This document shows positions 41,893 through 49,961 of a stretch of DNA of 64,000 nucleotides, one piece after another (within the stretch, counting starts at the first letter, position 1; every line of letters begins with the position of its first letter). The notes under the pieces were generated by a model, which saw nothing but the letters and a program-made list of their open reading frames with translations, made no database searches and was not told where the DNA came from. This stretch comes from an uncultured Acetatifactor sp. (GTDB lineage Bacteria; Bacillota; Clostridia; Lachnospirales; Lachnospiraceae): the NCBI GenBank assembly GCA_934402375.1, contig CAKRUB010000002.1, positions 62,001 through 126,000 on the forward strand. Direction: 5' to 3'. The position numbers were made by a program, and so were the translations under genes.

Positions 41893-42749
41893 TGGAATTA
41901 TGGTTTTCGGAACCGCATACGCCGAATGTAAAGCTGTCGATCAAGGTAGACAAGCAGCTTTACAGCGGACAGAGCGAATTTCAGAGAATTGACGTTTTTG
42001 AATCGCCGGAGTTCGGCAGATTCCTTGTGCTGGACGGCTATGTGATGCTGACCGAGAAGGACGAGTTCATCTACCATGAGATGATTGTTCATGTGCCGAT
42101 GGCGGTGCATCCGAACGTGCGTCGCGTGCTCGTCATCGGTGCCGGAGACGGCGGCGCGGTCAGGGAGCTTGTGAAATACCCTGAGATTGAGCATATTGAC
42201 CTTGTGGAGATCGACGAACAGGTCATTCAGGTATGTAAGGGCTTTCTTCCCGGGATTGCCTGTAAGCTGGAGGATGAGCGGGTTCACATCCATTATGAGG
42301 ACGGTCTGAAATTTGTCCGCAGCAAGGAGGACGACTATGACCTCATCATCGTGGATTCCACAGACCCCTTCGGACCCGGCGAGGGACTCTTTACCAAGGA
42401 ATTTTACGGCAACTGCTATAAGGCGCTGCATGAGGACGGCATCATGGTAAACCAGCATGAGAGCCCCTTCTATGAAGCGGACGCGACAGCATGTATGAGG
42501 GCACATAAGCGCATCGTCGAGAGCTTCCCCATCAGCCGCGTCTATCAGGCGCATATCCCGACCTACCCGTCCGGACACTGGCTGTTCGGCTTCGCGTCAA
42601 AGCAGTATCACCCCGTACATGATCTGGACGCAGAGCGCTGGCTTGCGAGAGAACTGGACACCCGCTACTACACCCCGCGCCTCCATGAAGGAGCCTTCTG
42701 CCTCCCCGCCTATGTGGAAAAACTTCTTCGCCGCGTCGAGGTACGCTGA
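41892..42749 (+). CDS. speE: Spermidine synthase
   Basis: Transfers the aminopropyl group from decarboxylated SAM to putrescine. The 285-residue length is typical. An N-terminal beta domain (FQRIDVFESPEFGRFLVLDG) is followed by the Rossmann methyltransferase-like core: VLVIGAGDGGAVRELVKY, DLVEIDEQVI and IIVDSTDPFGPGEGLF, with the catalytic Asp in DSTDP. AAAGGAGG lies 10 nt before the ATG at 41892, inside the end of speA, so the genes are coupled; the ATG at 41883 is too close to it. A palindromic repeat separates it from the carboxyspermidine branch. Confidence 0.95.
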   Translation: MELWFSEPHTPNVKLSIKVDKQLYSGQSEFQRIDVFESPEFGRFLVLDGYVMLTEKDEFIYHEMIVHVPMAVHPNVRRVLVIGAGDGGAVRELVKYPEIEHIDLVEIDEQVIQVCKGFLPGIACKLEDERVHIHYEDGLKFVRSKEDDYDLIIVDSTDPFGPGEGLFTKEFYGNCYKALHEDGIMVNQHESPFYEADATACMRAHKRIVESFPISRVYQAHIPTYPSGHWLFGFASKQYHPVHDLDAERWLARELDTRYYTPRLHEGAFCLPAYVEKLLRRVEVR

Positions 42750-42840
42750 GGTTCAAAATAGAATTAGCCAATTGTGAAATCCCACAATATAGCTTAGTAA
42801 AAAATATATGCAATTAGGGCACTCACAAATTTGCAATCAA

Positions 42841-42987
42841 CAGTTGCAAGAATGCACCTGACCACAAGCAGTGCACTCTGGAGCCGCCGGTGCTTAGTCT
42901 CCGTGCTATGGAGACTTATGCACCGCTGCGTGCGGAAGGTAGCGAGAGCGTGCCTGCGGTGGTCTGTGCATTCGACGCAACGTCACT
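42841..42987 (+). repeat. Structured palindromic repeat, copy E
   Basis: Full copy in plus orientation between speE and the carboxynorspermidine dehydrogenase gene. Middle stem GCACC/GGTGC, apical stem AGTCTCC/GGAGACT with loop GTGCTA. The 5' outer arm is slightly degenerate. The next gene's ribosome binding site starts 17 nt after it. Confidence 0.9.
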
Positions 42988-43017
42988 AGACCCAATTTTT
43001 AAAAGGAGGAAAATTCA

Positions 43018-44295
43018 ATGAGCAAAATTTTAGTCATCGGCTGCGGCGGCGTTGCATCCGTCGCAATCCAGAAATGTGCGGCAAAGGCAGACGTATTTTC
43101 GGAGATATGCATTGCGAGCCGCACGGAGAGCAAATGCATCGCATTAAAGGAGAAGATCGAGCAGGATTTCCGAAAGACGGGAAAGAAACTGCCAGTCATC
43201 ACCACGGCGAAGGTTGACGCAGACAGCGTGGAGGAACTGACCGCACTGATAAAAAAGGAGCAGCCCAAGGCCGTCCTCAACCTTGCACTGCCCTATCAGG
43301 ATCTGACCATCATGGATGCCTGCCTTGCCTGCGGCGTGGACTATATCGATACGGCGAACTACGAGGCAGAGGACACCGAAGACCCCGAGTGGCGTGCAAT
43401 CTATGAGAAGCGCTGCGAGGAGAAGGGCTTCACGGCATATTTTGATTATTCATGGCAGTGGGCATACAGGGAGCGCTTTGAGAAGGCGGGCATCACGGGA
43501 CTGCTCGGCAGCGGCTTTGACCCCGGCGTGACAAGCGTATTTTCTGCCTATGCACTGAAGCATTACTTCGACGAAATTCATTATATCGACATCATGGACT
43601 GCAACGGCGGCGACCACGGCTATCCGTTTGCGACAAACTTTAACCCGGAGATCAACCTCAGAGAGGTTTCCGCGAACGGCTCCTACTGGGAGGACGGCCA
43701 CTGGGTAGAGACAAAGCCCATGGAGATCAAGAGAGAGTACGACTTTGCACAGGTCGGGAAGAAGGACATGTATCTGCTGCACCATGAAGAGATAGAGTCT
43801 CTGGCACAGAACATTCCCGGCATCAAGCGCATCCGTTTCTTCATGACCTTCGGACAGAGCTATCTGACACATATGAAATGCCTTGAAAATGTGGGAATGC
43901 TGCGCACCGATCCGGTGATGTTTGAGGGCAGGGAGATCGTACCGATCCAGTTTTTGAAGGCGTTGCTTCCCGATCCGGCATCTCTCGGACCGCGCACCGT
44001 GGGCAAGACGAATATCGGCTGTATCTTTACGGGCGTGAAGGACGGCAAGGAGAAGTCCATCTATATCTACAATGTCTGCGACCATCAGAAGTGCTATAAG
44101 GAGCTGGGCTCACAGGCAATTTCCTATACGACGGGTGTTCCGGCGATGATCGGGGCAATGCTTGTAATGAATGGGACATGGAAGAGACCGGGCGTCTTCA
44201 ACGTGGAAGAATTTGATCCCGATCCCTTCATGGAAGCCCTAAATCAGTATGGATTGCCGTGGGTCGTTGAGGAAAATCCGGTGCTGGTGGATTAA
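43018..44295 (+). CDS. Carboxynorspermidine/carboxyspermidine dehydrogenase (saccharopine dehydrogenase family)
   Basis: A 425-residue NADPH-dependent enzyme that condenses putrescine (or diaminopropane) with aspartate semialdehyde to form carboxyspermidine (or carboxynorspermidine). Rossmann start KILVIGCGGVASVAIQKCA; substrate-domain motifs DYIDTANYEAEDTEDPEW, YFDYSWQWAYRERF and GFDPGVTSVFSAYALKHYFD are those of CASDH and differ from lysine-pathway enzymes. AAAAGGAGGAAAA precedes the ATG. Its partner decarboxylase gene is 1.4 kb downstream, split off by an opposite-strand serpin gene that overlaps this gene's end by 4 bp. This is the alternative, SAM-independent spermidine route. Confidence 0.9.
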   Translation: MSKILVIGCGGVASVAIQKCAAKADVFSEICIASRTESKCIALKEKIEQDFRKTGKKLPVITTAKVDADSVEELTALIKKEQPKAVLNLALPYQDLTIMDACLACGVDYIDTANYEAEDTEDPEWRAIYEKRCEEKGFTAYFDYSWQWAYRERFEKAGITGLLGSGFDPGVTSVFSAYALKHYFDEIHYIDIMDCNGGDHGYPFATNFNPEINLREVSANGSYWEDGHWVETKPMEIKREYDFAQVGKKDMYLLHHEEIESLAQNIPGIKRIRFFMTFGQSYLTHMKCLENVGMLRTDPVMFEGREIVPIQFLKALLPDPASLGPRTVGKTNIGCIFTGVKDGKEKSIYIYNVCDHQKCYKELGSQAISYTTGVPAMIGAMLVMNGTWKRPGVFNVEEFDPDPFMEALNQYGLPWVVEENPVLVD

Positions 44296-45596
44296 GGCGT
44301 GATTTCCGTCACGGTTCCGATAAAGACGGGCAGCAGCTCTTCACAGTCGATCAGCATATAGACAAAGGGACGGTCGAGATAGACAGACTTTGCCTCGCTT
44401 ATCATTGCAAATTCGCACATTTCTACGGCAGTTGCGGCGCCCGCCTTCGTCCCTTTTTCATCGACCTCGATGAAGGTTTTATGCAGCACACGGTTGATGT
44501 AAAGCTGCTTGTCGGGGGCGGAGCAGATGCCGTTGAAGTCGGCAGTCTCCGGGTCAAAGGCATCCGTCATCCCGAGCTCCTGAAGAATGTCCTGTAAATT
44601 GACGGAGTACTCTTGCTTGAATTTCGGGATGGCAGTTTCTACTTTAATATCCTCAGCATTGACAAGAAGCTGATGGAGCTGTTCGCCTGTCAGGGAAGCG
44701 AGGTAATCATCCAGACTGACACCTTCGTCAGGTAGCAGTGCGGCGAAGGCATATTTGCCGTCGGCATAGTATTTCAGGAAGCCCTGTGCCTGACTGTCCT
44801 GAAGGTATTTGTGTTCTTCGGAATACATCAGCTCCGCATCCTGCTCTGTGCCGTCAAAGCTGGTAAAAGTGCGGTCATGCACCTGATCGGAACGATAGAT
44901 GGACTGCCACCTGGCGTCGAAGGCAAGCGCGTTCACGAGATACATGACAGCATCGTCAGGAATCTGATCCAGAATCTTCGGGATCATTTTGTCTGTGTTT
45001 TTGGAGACCCAGCTGTTGATGTCCTTTAAGGTCGTGGAATCAAAAGGGCACTGGAAGATGTCGGCGTGGAAGTAGTCGGTGTCCGCCTGCAGGAAGTCCG
45101 GCTCTACCTTGAAATCTTCATCATCCTTGATCCAGACGGAGTTGGCGACGTGCAGCTTGTATTTGTCACCGGAGGGGAGCGCGTCGTTATAGGCGCTTAA
45201 GTATTCACATAGAGAGGTAAGGTCGGAGCCGAACACGTTCTCCATCTGTGCAAGTGTTTCCTGTTCTGCACCGCATGCCGTCATGGCGAGTGCATTGAGC
45301 ACCGACAGCGGTGAGATCAGTGTACTTTTACCGGGTTCCGAGCATTCCCGGAACAGGCGCAGGGCGAAGTCGGTGTAGGTGACGGCATCTGCCTTGGGGA
45401 GAGAAGTGTTCTCCGCTGCCGTGTGAGAGGCGGATGGCTTCGATTCCTCCGCTGCAGCGGGGGGCTGCGCAGGCGTGGTGATGTCTGTCAGATTGGTTGC
45501 ATGGTATTCGCCGCTGTCACTGCCGCATCCGGCGAGGGTGAGCGGCATGGACAGTGCGAGGAGCGCTGCGAGTATCTGTTTTGCTGATTTGTTCAT
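44292..45596 (-). CDS. Serpin-family lipoprotein (protease inhibitor)
   Basis: A 434-residue surface serpin. Lipobox LTLAGCGSD near residue 24, a Ser/Thr/Pro/Ala-rich linker to about residue 70, then the serpin fold: STLISPLSVLNALAMTACGA, ANSVWIKDDEDF, YLVNALAFDARWQ, and near the C-terminus RPFVYMLIDCE. The reactive-centre hinge EKGTKAGAATAVEM is well formed, so it should be an inhibitor; counting 15 residues from the hinge Gly puts Phe (in MCEFAM) at or near P1, implying a chymotrypsin- or elastase-like target. Gut bacterial serpins are thought to block host or microbial proteases. It lies on the minus strand inside the polyamine cluster. Confidence 0.92.
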   Translation of the reverse strand: MNKSAKQILAALLALSMPLTLAGCGSDSGEYHATNLTDITTPAQPPAAAEESKPSASHTAAENTSLPKADAVTYTDFALRLFRECSEPGKSTLISPLSVLNALAMTACGAEQETLAQMENVFGSDLTSLCEYLSAYNDALPSGDKYKLHVANSVWIKDDEDFKVEPDFLQADTDYFHADIFQCPFDSTTLKDINSWVSKNTDKMIPKILDQIPDDAVMYLVNALAFDARWQSIYRSDQVHDRTFTSFDGTEQDAELMYSEEHKYLQDSQAQGFLKYYADGKYAFAALLPDEGVSLDDYLASLTGEQLHQLLVNAEDIKVETAIPKFKQEYSVNLQDILQELGMTDAFDPETADFNGICSAPDKQLYINRVLHKTFIEVDEKGTKAGAATAVEMCEFAMISEAKSVYLDRPFVYMLIDCEELLPVFIGTVTEITP

Positions 45597-45663
45597 GGTG
45601 GTATCCTCCCTGTTGTTCTGTTATCTCTATAGACGAAAAAAAGAGCGAAAGGTTTCAAAGAAT

Positions 45664-46857
45664 ATGAAATGGTCAGAATTGCCGACGCCATGCTATGTCG
45701 TGGATGAGACATTAATAGAAGAAAACTTAATGGTGCTGCGGGGCGTCATGGAGCGGACGGATGCGAGAATCCTTCTGGCGCAGAAGGCATTCTCCATGTA
45801 TGCGCTCTATCCGCTGATAAGCCGCTATCTCTGCGGGGCGACGGCGAGCGGGCTTTACGAGGCGAGGCTGTGTGCGGAAGAGATGACAGCCCCCTTTGAG
45901 AACCATATCTATTCCCCGGCATTCCGCGAGGAGGATTTCGGGGAGATTCTGAAATACAGCGACCACATTGTCTTCAATTCATGGAGGCAGGTGGAAAAGT
46001 TCGGCGAGCGGGCAAAGCATGAGGGGAAGAGCATCGGACTGCGCGTGAACCCGGAGTGCTCCACGCAGGAGGGACATGCGATTTACGACCCCTGCGCGCC
46101 CGGCTCGAGGCTTGGCGTGACGGCGCAGGAGTTTGTGACAAGGCTTGACACCTCGGAGGGGAAGCGGCTGCTGTCGCTGCTGGACGGAATCCATTTTCAC
46201 ACCCTCTGTGAGCAGAATTCCGATGATCTGGAAAAGACCCTGGATGCCGTGGAGGAGAAATTCGGAAAGTATCTGGCAGATTTCAAATGGATCAACTTCG
46301 GGGGCGGACATCACATCACCCGGCAGGATTATGACATACCGAGACTGGAGCGCTGCATCCGGCGGATGCAGGAGAAGTACGGACTGACGGTGTATATAGA
46401 GCCGGGCGAGGCAGTTGCGCTGAACGCAGGCTTCCTTGTGACGACGGTTCTTGAGACGCGCCGGACAGAGGTTCCGGTATTGCCGCATGGCGCGTCTGAC
46501 GGGGCGATGCTCCGGCTTGCCATTCTGGACGCCTCCGCCGCATGCCATATGCCGGACGTGCTGGAAATGCCCTACAGACCGCCCCTGCGCGACAGCGGGG
46601 ACGCGGGAGAGAAAGCTTTTACCTATCGTCTGGGCGGGCCTACCTGTCTGGCGGGGGACATTATCGGTGACTACTCCTTTGACAGAGAGCTGGGGGAGGG
46701 GGACAGGCTGGTTTTTGAGGACATGGCGATCTACTCCATGGTGAAAAACAATACGTTTAACGGGATGCCGCTCCCGGCGATTGCGCTTCAGAGGCGGGGC
46801 GGGGAGTGCGAGGTTGTGAGACAGTTTGGGTATCAGGATTTTAAGGAGAGGTTGTAA
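45664..46857 (+). CDS. nspC: Carboxynorspermidine/carboxyspermidine decarboxylase
   Basis: A 397-residue PLP-dependent alanine-racemase-fold decarboxylase, the second step of the carboxyspermidine route. The PLP lysine is in ILLAQKAFSMY; FGGGHHITRQDYD binds the phosphate; the second half carries HTLCEQNSDDLEKTLDA upstream and DASAACHMPDVLEMPYRPP and LGGPTCLAGDIIGDYSF downstream, all typical of NspC. The frame is open upstream to 45475 through the divergent serpin promoter, but homology starts at MKWSELPTPCYVVD; only a weak GAAAGG precedes this ATG. A truncated palindromic repeat follows the stop by 6 nt. Confidence 0.93.
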   Translation: MKWSELPTPCYVVDETLIEENLMVLRGVMERTDARILLAQKAFSMYALYPLISRYLCGATASGLYEARLCAEEMTAPFENHIYSPAFREEDFGEILKYSDHIVFNSWRQVEKFGERAKHEGKSIGLRVNPECSTQEGHAIYDPCAPGSRLGVTAQEFVTRLDTSEGKRLLSLLDGIHFHTLCEQNSDDLEKTLDAVEEKFGKYLADFKWINFGGGHHITRQDYDIPRLERCIRRMQEKYGLTVYIEPGEAVALNAGFLVTTVLETRRTEVPVLPHGASDGAMLRLAILDASAACHMPDVLEMPYRPPLRDSGDAGEKAFTYRLGGPTCLAGDIIGDYSFDRELGEGDRLVFEDMAIYSMVKNNTFNGMPLPAIALQRRGGECEVVRQFGYQDFKERL

Positions 46858-46863
46858 GATGTG

Positions 46864-46902
46864 TGAGTGCGCTGCTTGTGGTCAGGTGCATCTGCGCAAC
46901 TG
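46864..46902 (-). repeat. Truncated palindromic repeat, copy F
   Basis: Only the last 39 nt of the minus-orientation element are left: GAGTGCGCTGCTTGTGGTCA, then the outer arm GGTGCATCTGCGCAACTG. The left 110 nt are missing and the junction lies 6 nt after the nspC stop. It cannot form the family hairpin, which makes it a natural control copy. Confidence 0.85.
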
Positions 46903-46953
46903 TATTCTGAAATTGGTGGTTTCTGCAGACAGAGAGAATAAGAGGGAAGCAGT

Positions 46954-48048
46954 ATGAGAATTATTAAGGATTCTGTGCCGCGGGAGGATGGGTTCCGCAT
47001 GCCGGCGGAGTTTGAGCCTCACGAGGGCTGTATCATGATATTTCCGGAGCGCTCGGACTCATGGCAGTACGGCGGCTATGCGGCGCGCAGGGCGTTTGTA
47101 CAGATCGCGGAGGCAATCGCAAGATCGGAGAAGGTGACGGTCTGCGCCGGTGAGGCGCAGTATGACAATGCGCGGGCGATGCTGCCGGAGCATATCCGTG
47201 TCGTCGAGATGAGCAGCAACGACGCATGGGCGAGGGATTATGCGCCTACCTTTGTAAGGAACGCGGACGGTGAGGTGCGCGGCATTGACTGGGGCTTCAA
47301 CGCATGGGGCGGGCTTTATGACGGGCTATATTTTCCGTGGGACAAGGACAATAAGATGGCGAGGAAGCTCTGTGACCTGCTGGAAAAGGACGTTTACTGC
47401 AAGCGGGATTTCATTCTGGAGGGCGGCTCCATCCATGTGGATGGCGAGGGAACCTGCATAGTGACGGAGAGTTGTCTGCTGAGCCGCGGGCGGAACCCGG
47501 AGCTGACGCGGGAGGAGATTGAGGATAACCTGAAAAACTATCTGAATGTATCCACAATTCTCTGGCTTCCCTGTGGAATTTACCATGATGAAACGAATGA
47601 GCATGTGGATAACATCTGCGCCTTTGTCGCGCCCGGTGAGGTGGTTCTGGCGTGGACGGAGGATGAGAGTGATCCGCAGTATGCCATGTCGAAGGCATGT
47701 CTGGAATATTTACAGAAGGCGGTGGATGCAAAGGGAAGGCACATCCGTGTGCATAAGCTGCCTTTACCGCAGCCTGTCACCATGACGGAGGAGGAATGTC
47801 TCGGGCTTGACACCTGTTGGGATGAGCCGACCCGCACGTCGGGAGAGCGGCTTGCAGCTTCCTATGTGAATTTCTATATTGCGAACCGGAGCATTGTCAT
47901 GCCCGGCTTCGGAGACCCTGCGGACGAGCCTGCGAGGAAGATTCTGCAGGGGCTGTTCCCAGACAGGGAGGTCATTCAGATCAATACAAGGGATATTCTG
48001 ATCGGTGGGGGGAATATTCACTGTATTACGCAGCAGATACCGAGGTAA
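46954..48048 (+). CDS. aguA: Agmatine deiminase
   Basis: Hydrolyses agmatine to N-carbamoylputrescine and ammonia; cytosolic, guanidine-modifying (pentein) fold. The 364 residues include EPHEGCIMIFPERSDSW at the start, NDAWARDYAPTFVRN, GGLYDGLYFPWDKD, EGGSIHVDGEGT, and the catalytic cysteine in IGGGNIHCITQQIPR near the C-terminus. AGAGGGAAG precedes the ATG. It follows nspC and a truncated repeat and precedes aguB across another repeat. Together with speA and aguB it gives putrescine from arginine. Confidence 0.96.
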   Translation: MRIIKDSVPREDGFRMPAEFEPHEGCIMIFPERSDSWQYGGYAARRAFVQIAEAIARSEKVTVCAGEAQYDNARAMLPEHIRVVEMSSNDAWARDYAPTFVRNADGEVRGIDWGFNAWGGLYDGLYFPWDKDNKMARKLCDLLEKDVYCKRDFILEGGSIHVDGEGTCIVTESCLLSRGRNPELTREEIEDNLKNYLNVSTILWLPCGIYHDETNEHVDNICAFVAPGEVVLAWTEDESDPQYAMSKACLEYLQKAVDAKGRHIRVHKLPLPQPVTMTEEECLGLDTCWDEPTRTSGERLAASYVNFYIANRSIVMPGFGDPADEPARKILQGLFPDREVIQINTRDILIGGGNIHCITQQIPR

Positions 48049-48068
48049 GGGGGGTGTGGTTTTCTGCG

Positions 48069-48216
48069 AGTGACGTTGCACAGGATGCACAGACCACCGC
48101 AGGCACGCTTTCGCTACCTTCCGCACGCAGCGGCACATAAGATGCCAGAATACGGCATCTAAGTGCCGGCGGCTCCAGAGTGCGCTGCTTGTGGTCATGT
48201 GCATCCTGCACAACTG
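48069..48216 (-). repeat. Structured palindromic repeat, copy G
   Basis: Full copy in minus orientation between aguA and aguB. Outer stem CACAGGATGCAC/GTGCATCCTGCAC, where the AGGATGCAC/GTGCATCCT pair covaries with the AAGATGTAC/GTACATCTT of copy D. Middle stem GGCAC/GTGCC, apical stem AGATGCC/GGCATCT. It begins 21 nt after the aguA stop. Confidence 0.92.
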
Positions 48217-48307
48217 GTATCGTAAATGGAAAGAGCTGAAACGTGATAAACGATGAGCGTCTATCAGAAATAAAGTACATGATAATAAGAATACAGACCG
48301 GGAGGCA

Positions 48308-49189
48308 ATGATGAAAAAGGTTACAGTGGCGGCGGTGCAGATGTACTGCAACCGATCGAGGGAAGAAAATCTGGAGGCGGCGGAAAGGGCGGTGCGCGAC
48401 GCGGCGGCGGGCGGGGCGCAGATCATCCTTCTGCCGGAATTATTCGAGACATGGTATTTCTGTCAGGAGAGGAACTATAGTTCCTACGGTCTGGCGACGA
48501 CGCTCGGTGAAAATCCGGCGGTGCAGCGTCTTTGCCGGGTCGCGGAGGAACTGAAGGTCGTGCTGCCGGTCAGCTTTTTCGAGCGGGACGGCAATGTGAC
48601 CTATAATTCCATTGCCGTGATCGATGCCGATGGAACCGTTCTCGGCGTCTACCGCAAGACGCACATACCGGATGATCATTTCTATCAGGAAAAATTCTAT
48701 TTCACTCCGGGAAACACCGGATTCCGCGTATGGGACACGGCCTATGGCAGGATCGGTGTGGGGATCTGCTGGGATCAGTGGTTCCCCGAGGCGGCGAGGT
48801 GCATGGCGCTCATGGGCGCGCAGCTTTTATTTTATCCGACGGCGATCGGCTCCGAACCCATCATAGAGTGTGACAGTATGCCGCATTGGCGTCGCTGTAT
48901 GCAGGGTCATGCGGCGGCGAACGTCGTGCCGGTGATCGCGGCAAACCGTGTCGGCAGAGAGGTGGTTCAGCCGACGAAGGATAACAACAGCCAGTCCTCG
49001 GAGCTGATTTTTTACGGCTCCTCCTTTATCACGGACGAAACCGGAGAGATAACAGAGGATGCGGGAAGGACGGAGGAAGGGATTCTTTTGCACACGTTTG
49101 ATCTGGATGCCGTGGAGGACATGCGTTTCAGCTGGGGCTTGTTCCGGGACAGACGCCCGGAGATGTATGGTACAATAACCTTATTCTAA
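48308..49189 (+). CDS. aguB: N-carbamoylputrescine amidase
   Basis: Nitrilase-superfamily enzyme that hydrolyses N-carbamoylputrescine to putrescine, CO2 and ammonia, completing the arginine-to-putrescine route begun by speA and aguA. The 293-residue length fits. The catalytic triad is visible: Glu in LLPELFETWYF, Lys in YRKTHIPDDHFYQEKFYF, and Cys in GVGICWDQWFPEAARC. The C-terminal part GRTEEGILLHTFDLDAVEDM is typical of AguB. GGGAGG precedes the ATG. A hairpin without a T-run (CCCATGATTG/CAATCATGGG, 49206-49232) follows. Confidence 0.95.
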   Translation: MMKKVTVAAVQMYCNRSREENLEAAERAVRDAAAGGAQIILLPELFETWYFCQERNYSSYGLATTLGENPAVQRLCRVAEELKVVLPVSFFERDGNVTYNSIAVIDADGTVLGVYRKTHIPDDHFYQEKFYFTPGNTGFRVWDTAYGRIGVGICWDQWFPEAARCMALMGAQLLFYPTAIGSEPIIECDSMPHWRRCMQGHAAANVVPVIAANRVGREVVQPTKDNNSQSSELIFYGSSFITDETGEITEDAGRTEEGILLHTFDLDAVEDMRFSWGLFRDRRPEMYGTITLF

Positions 49190-49261
49190 AACAGATGGAC
49201 ATCAATCCCATGATTGAGAAACAATCATGGGAAAATAACGGAATAGAGGAAGCAATAGAAA

Positions 49262-49295
49262 AACGGAGGGAATCAGTTCCAAAGATTCCCTCCGT
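49262..49295 (-). terminator. Terminator of the heparinase-CmpB-PilZ operon
   Basis: ACGGAGGGAATC pairs perfectly with GATTCCCTCCGT over 12 bp; on the minus strand it is followed by TTTTTC. The PilZ stop codon lies inside the stem. Confidence 0.85.
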
Positions 49296-49947
49296 TGCTG
49301 TTTCTCAGACGGATACGTTCCTTTTCCATGATATATTTATCCAGACCCTGAATCGGATTGTTCAGCCTACAGCCGAATAAGCGCTTTCCGTTTTCCAGCT
49401 CCTGAATTCTTGCCACCAGTCCGTAGAGCTGAAAGGAATAGGAAACGCCGCCGTCGACTGGCCTGTCATTCAGAACGGTGTGAACCAGTTGTCCCGATTT
49501 CAGCGAGACGTTCGGGTCGCAGACAACGGCAAAGCCGGTGTAGCTGATGTCCCTTATGATGGCGGCGTGCGCGGCGGTGTTGCTGCCGCACTGTATGGAG
49601 CTTTCCAGTCCTATGTAGCAGCGGAAATTTTCGCGCCGGTTGTAAACATGCCCTTCCGAGACGGAGGTAATACCGTAGCAATAATCGCCGCTGCCGCGCT
49701 TAAATAGCTTGGTGGAGACGTTCTTAAAAAGAATCGGCTTCTCCTCGTCGAAATAGACCAGCAGGCTGACCATGATATTTTTGCCCCGGAAGGACACGGG
49801 CTTGCCGTTGCTCATGACAGCCTCAGCAAAAATCAGATTCTTCAGGGGAGTTACTTCCTGAATCACTGATTCAAAGGTCAAAAAGGTGCCGTTCGCATTT
49901 ACCAGCAGGGTAATATTCTGTTTCGGTTTCAATTCTCCTATGCGCAT
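49273..49947 (-). CDS. PilZ domain protein (c-di-GMP receptor)
   Basis: A 224-residue cytosolic protein with an N-terminal YcgR-like beta domain and a C-terminal PilZ domain. The c-di-GMP motifs are both intact: RRENFR (R-x-x-x-R) near residue 105 and DISYTG (D/N-x-S-x-x-G) near residue 135. It should bind cyclic di-GMP and alter a partner, for example in motility or envelope functions; the partner is not evident. Start: AAGGGG lies 7 nt before the ATG at 49947; an in-frame ATG at 49962 overlaps the CmpB stop (TAATG). It is the last gene of a leftward operon. Confidence 0.88.
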   Translation of the reverse strand: MRIGELKPKQNITLLVNANGTFLTFESVIQEVTPLKNLIFAEAVMSNGKPVSFRGKNIMVSLLVYFDEEKPILFKNVSTKLFKRGSGDYCYGITSVSEGHVYNRRENFRCYIGLESSIQCGSNTAAHAAIIRDISYTGFAVVCDPNVSLKSGQLVHTVLNDRPVDGGVSYSFQLYGLVARIQELENGKRLFGCRLNNPIQGLDKYIMEKERIRLRNSNGGNLWN

Positions 49948-49961
49948 AATTTTCCCCTTCA

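Noticed and set aside
49206-49232. Terminator after aguB
   Set aside because: The stem is strong, but no T-run follows on either strand, so it is listed only as a hairpin in the aguB entry.
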